NCBI GenBank assembly: GCA_011319805.1
Contig: SJRY01000245.1
Location: 372,001 to 436,000, forward strand
Length of the DNA stretch: 64,000 bases
Direction of reading: 5' to 3'
Source: Macrocybe gigantea
Taxonomy: Eukaryota > Basidiomycota > Agaricomycetes > Agaricales > Callistosporiaceae
The stretch's first letter is position 1, and each line of letters begins with the position of its first letter. A program made the position numbers and the translations under genes. The notes beneath the pieces are model-generated. The model ran no database searches. It was not told the DNA's origin and was given only the letters and a program-made list of their open reading frames with translations. Positions 61,302 to 64,000 of this stretch are shown here, in pieces.

Positions 61302-62902
61302 TTAAAAGTCACCAGTGACTCTTCGTTCCTCGTCGACGAGGATTTCCTGTCTGTCGGGGTATAAGGCGCTTACGACTTCTCGCTCGATCCAGACTTGTCC
61401 CTCAGCCTCTGACTGAGCAACGGGGGTCAGGGTATAGTGGATCGAGAGAGCAGACAGCACGCCGTTATATGCATGAGATATTCCTGTAAGAGAAGCACGG
61501 GATGTCAATGCATCGGTAACAAAAAAAAAAAAAAGGAAAGAGCGCCATGCCAGTGTCTATAATGATAATCTTGCCGCCGCATCTCGAAACGATGCCCTAA
61601 AATTGGGCGTGTGTCCCATGATCATGCGTCGGGTCCCCGTCTTGGCCAGCACAGCATCTACATCCTTGCACACCTTCTCGTCGTCATCCAGTGCCCATCC
61701 TCTGTACCACACTGGGCCGTTCGCTTCGTACATGTCGTATTCTGCCTGCGTCACATCTAGGAGAGACATTCAGAGGAAGAATTCAAGGTCCCTATTGCCG
61801 TTTTCTCACTCGTTGGAAGCATAGGGTACGGATGTGGCGGGTGCGGCGGAGGTTGCCGCCTTCTCTGCAGCTTGCGCAGTAGTGAGTCGGAGAGTTCATT
61901 GATGCGCGCCGGGAACGGAGTGAGATCCCTGTACGTCGGCGAGAGGCCTCCGTGGACGAAGGATATAGCTGAATGCGACAAAGGTCCATCCACGTCACGA
62001 TGTGCATTATGTGAATTTTGCGAAGGAGGTGGGAACGGCGTGTTTGGTGGTCCAAGGGATGAGTGAAGCGGCAGCCGCGATGCTGTTGTGTAGTTCCGAG
62101 CCCAAGAGCGACCGATTCGTCCTGTTGAGAGCACTTTTTGGCGGTTGGCAACACTGCCAAAAGTCTTGATTTCCGATGGGTAGACGTATCTGTATTGCGA
62201 AAGAAGGAAGAAGGAAAAAAGATTTGGACAAGCTTGAATGCTGCTAGAGAAATGCAAAGCTAGAAATTCACCTCCAGTCCCCTGAATCGGTAAAGATATA
62301 GTAAGTCGGGCGCATATGTGATTACCTGGTGTAAACAACGAATGCACCTATTGCGTTCATCCATTCGTGATTCCCCAGGTGCAGGAGCACCGTCCCACCC
62401 TCCAGAGCAGCCTGTCCGTGCAGTTTGTCCATCCAATCAAACAACGCAATCGTATCGTCGCCCCTGAAAGTGGAAGCGGATTAATTTCAGCCAAGAGCGT
62501 GATCAAGAAAAGGTGCTTACCGATCGATGATGTCCCCAGTCTGAACGAAAAAATCGGCATGGCCCGACCAGTCCCCGAACTCGTCCACCACGCCCGAGAA
62601 ATGCAGCACGCGTCGCGCGTTCGCGAGGTCGCCGTGCAGGTCTCCCACGGCTACAATGTGGCGAATGAATGGCTGGGGCCAATTTGCGTGCGACGCTGCG
62701 CCCGCATGCTCGTCGTCATTCACTTGGGCGTGGACGTGGTGTTGTTTGGGGACCTTGGGGACCTTACCGCTGGACACGAATTCTGGATAGCGATGGGGTA
62801 CCTTGTAAATCACCCGTGTATGTCAGACGTATAGAGAATGACCAGAATAACGAAGGGAGGGAGGACGGCCGCCAGGAGAAATGTGCGGCCTGTTATCGAC
62901 AT
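61302..62902 (-). CDS. Shewanella-like (SLP) metallophosphatase with signal anchor
   Basis: A metal-dependent phosphatase of the PPP/calcineurin fold. Motifs in order: VAVGDLHGDLANARRVL, GDIIDRGDDT, LGNHEWMNAIG, DWRYVYPSEIKTFG, ISFVHGGLSPTY, and MIMGHTPNF. GDLHGD, GDxxDRGDD, GNHE-MN and HGG are the metal and substrate residues; NHE-MN...GDWRYV is the mark of Shewanella-like phosphatases rather than PP1/PP2A. The start at ATG 62902 gives MSITGRTFLLAAVLPPFVIL, a single hydrophobic anchor, so the catalytic part would be in the secretory lumen or outside. To join the anchor (YTSDIHG) to VIYKVPHRYPEF one base is missing in the GGG at 62813-62815 (CCC on the plus strand). About six introns. Ends VTGDF and TAA. 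Substrate unknown. Confidence 0.75.
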
Positions 62903-63131
62903 GGAAAGCACAGGCAGGTTTGGGACGTTTCCATGTTAATGAGGCTGTTCCGGTGTTATTTGGCACAAACCTCCGAAAATAATAATCGCCCATGAGCTTA
63001 CCCAAGTTCGCGGGTTCGGTCGTGTTTGCTGGCCCCGAGTACATCCTTACATATCTAACCGGGCCTCTCGACGCTACCTATGTCAAATAAATTAACATCT
63101 TGTATCTCCTTTCGCAAGACTTCAATTCTCC

Positions 63132-64000
63132 ATGCTCGAGGTTCTAGCCCGACTTGTCCGCGTTCGCGAACAGCCTGAACATGCACGCTTCCACTTTCCA
63201 TCCAAATCGGTCCTCCTGACCACCAGGAAAAGTCGAACGCATGTATTGCGACGAGATGTCATAGAATCTAGCCAGGACATGGAATGTGTCACATTGCAGG
63301 AGCTAGTAGAAACGCAATGTCCGAGTCTATTTAATACCTATCGTCCGCTTTGGTGGTTGTTCAAGTGGGTGCAATGCTTCATTGAAAACGAACGCGATTT
63401 GACGTGTCTCTCGATTAGCGGTCACCTTCAAACGATATACAACATTTTCGGGGATTTTTCAAAGCAAGATCACATGTGGTACAACAGGCAGTACCTTCGC
63501 CTATCAGACAGCGGTACCATGTAGGCATCACCGCCTCTAATGCTCCTTCCCTCCTGACCTCACTCTCCGTTCAAATGCAGAGGGCTTGATTTCACCCCCG
63601 TGGACTCCGCTAAACTCGCCGACGAGACACCCATCATCGTCGTCCAACATGGCCTTACAGGGGGTAAAACAATTGATGCAAATCTGTGCTTTTTCGTACC
63701 AGTTCTCATCATCATTCATTGCAGGCTCACACGAGGCTTACTTGCGAGCAATTTTATCCACAGCCTGTAAACCTACTGAAGAAGGCGGCCTGGGTTATCG
63801 CGCTGTCATTGTAACTTTTCGTGGATGTAAGTCTTGTTCCTCAAGGCCATAAATTCACCAATGTCACACATTAGCGATACACAGGTGCAGGCGTCCCCAT
63901 CACCAGCCCGCGACTTTACACTGCTGGTCACACCGACGATCTGCGTCAGGCACTGATTTACATATCCCACCAGTTTCCTCGAGCGCCACTGCTCGGACTC
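63132..64000 (+). CDS. Alpha/beta hydrolase, Eht1/Eeb1/YheT-type (3' end outside window)
   Basis: Yeast relatives make or break medium-chain fatty acid ethyl esters or monoacylglycerols. The start MLEVLARLVRVREQPEHARF is followed by CPSLFNTYRPLWWLF, joined by an intron to SGHLQTIYNIFGDFSKQDHM, YNRQYLRLSDSGT, GLDFTPVDSAKLADETPIIV, the oxyanion-hole motif VQHGLTGGSHEAYLR, and VTFRGCAGVPITSPRLYTAG. PSGHLQT and HGLTGGS-E-Y are typical of the YheT branch of the superfamily. The nucleophile elbow (GxSxG) and the Asp and His lie beyond the window. At least four introns. Divergent from the phosphatase by 229 bases. Confidence 0.82.

Overview
This window is nuclear DNA from a basidiomycete fungus, most likely an Agaricomycete. 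The genes are cut by many introns of about 45-60 bases with GT...AG (and sometimes GC...AG) ends. Fatty acid synthase is encoded as one fused beta+alpha polypeptide, there are F-box proteins of a mushroom-like type, and the genes are packed on both strands with 70-250 base gaps. No tRNA, rRNA, transposon, CRISPR array or plasmid feature was found. Exon/intron joins below were worked out by eye from splice signals, reading phase and conserved family motifs.

Layout. 1-4.1 kb: VTC4 (polyphosphate polymerase, cut by the window edge) divergent from GTR2 (Rag GTPase of the TORC1 pathway). 4.5-17.5 kb: the giant FAS gene. 17.7-22.7 kb: DBP5 (mRNA export helicase), POF1-type nucleotidyltransferase, PWP1 (ribosome biogenesis). 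23-28 kb: CYP51/ERG11 and a mitochondrial RNase II-type exonuclease (DSS1). 28.1-31 kb: an unrecognised acidic zinc-finger-like protein and an ENV7/STK16-type kinase. 31.3-33.7 kb: two related F-box genes. 33.9-41 kb: an unrecognised low-complexity protein, VPS51, a doubtful small gene, a YIPF6/YIP4 membrane protein, and RPT2 (proteasome ATPase). 41.6-49 kb: an F-box-like protein, IWS1/SPN1, and an unrecognised Ser/Pro-rich protein. 50.9-54 kb: a complex I-type small subunit, a TPR protein, and a periplasmic-binding-protein-like protein. 54-64 kb: telomerase reverse transcriptase (TERT), glutathione peroxidase, a coiled-coil protein, a Shewanella-like phosphatase, and the start of an alpha/beta hydrolase.

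Most genes are housekeeping: lipid synthesis (FAS, CYP51), nutrient and phosphate control (GTR2, VTC4), RNA handling (DBP5, PWP1, DSS1, IWS1), trafficking (VPS51, YIPF6) and telomere upkeep (TERT). I see no gene cluster acting as one pathway, and no clearly new system. The notable points are at the level of gene structure: seven introns that fit only as GC-AG, one that fits only as GA-AG, a 9-base micro-exon in VTC4, and a series of single-base losses that break the reading frames of FAS, RPT2, the phosphatase and perhaps the coiled-coil gene. The losses mostly fall in short homopolymers of essential genes, so under-called bases in the assembly are the simplest explanation.
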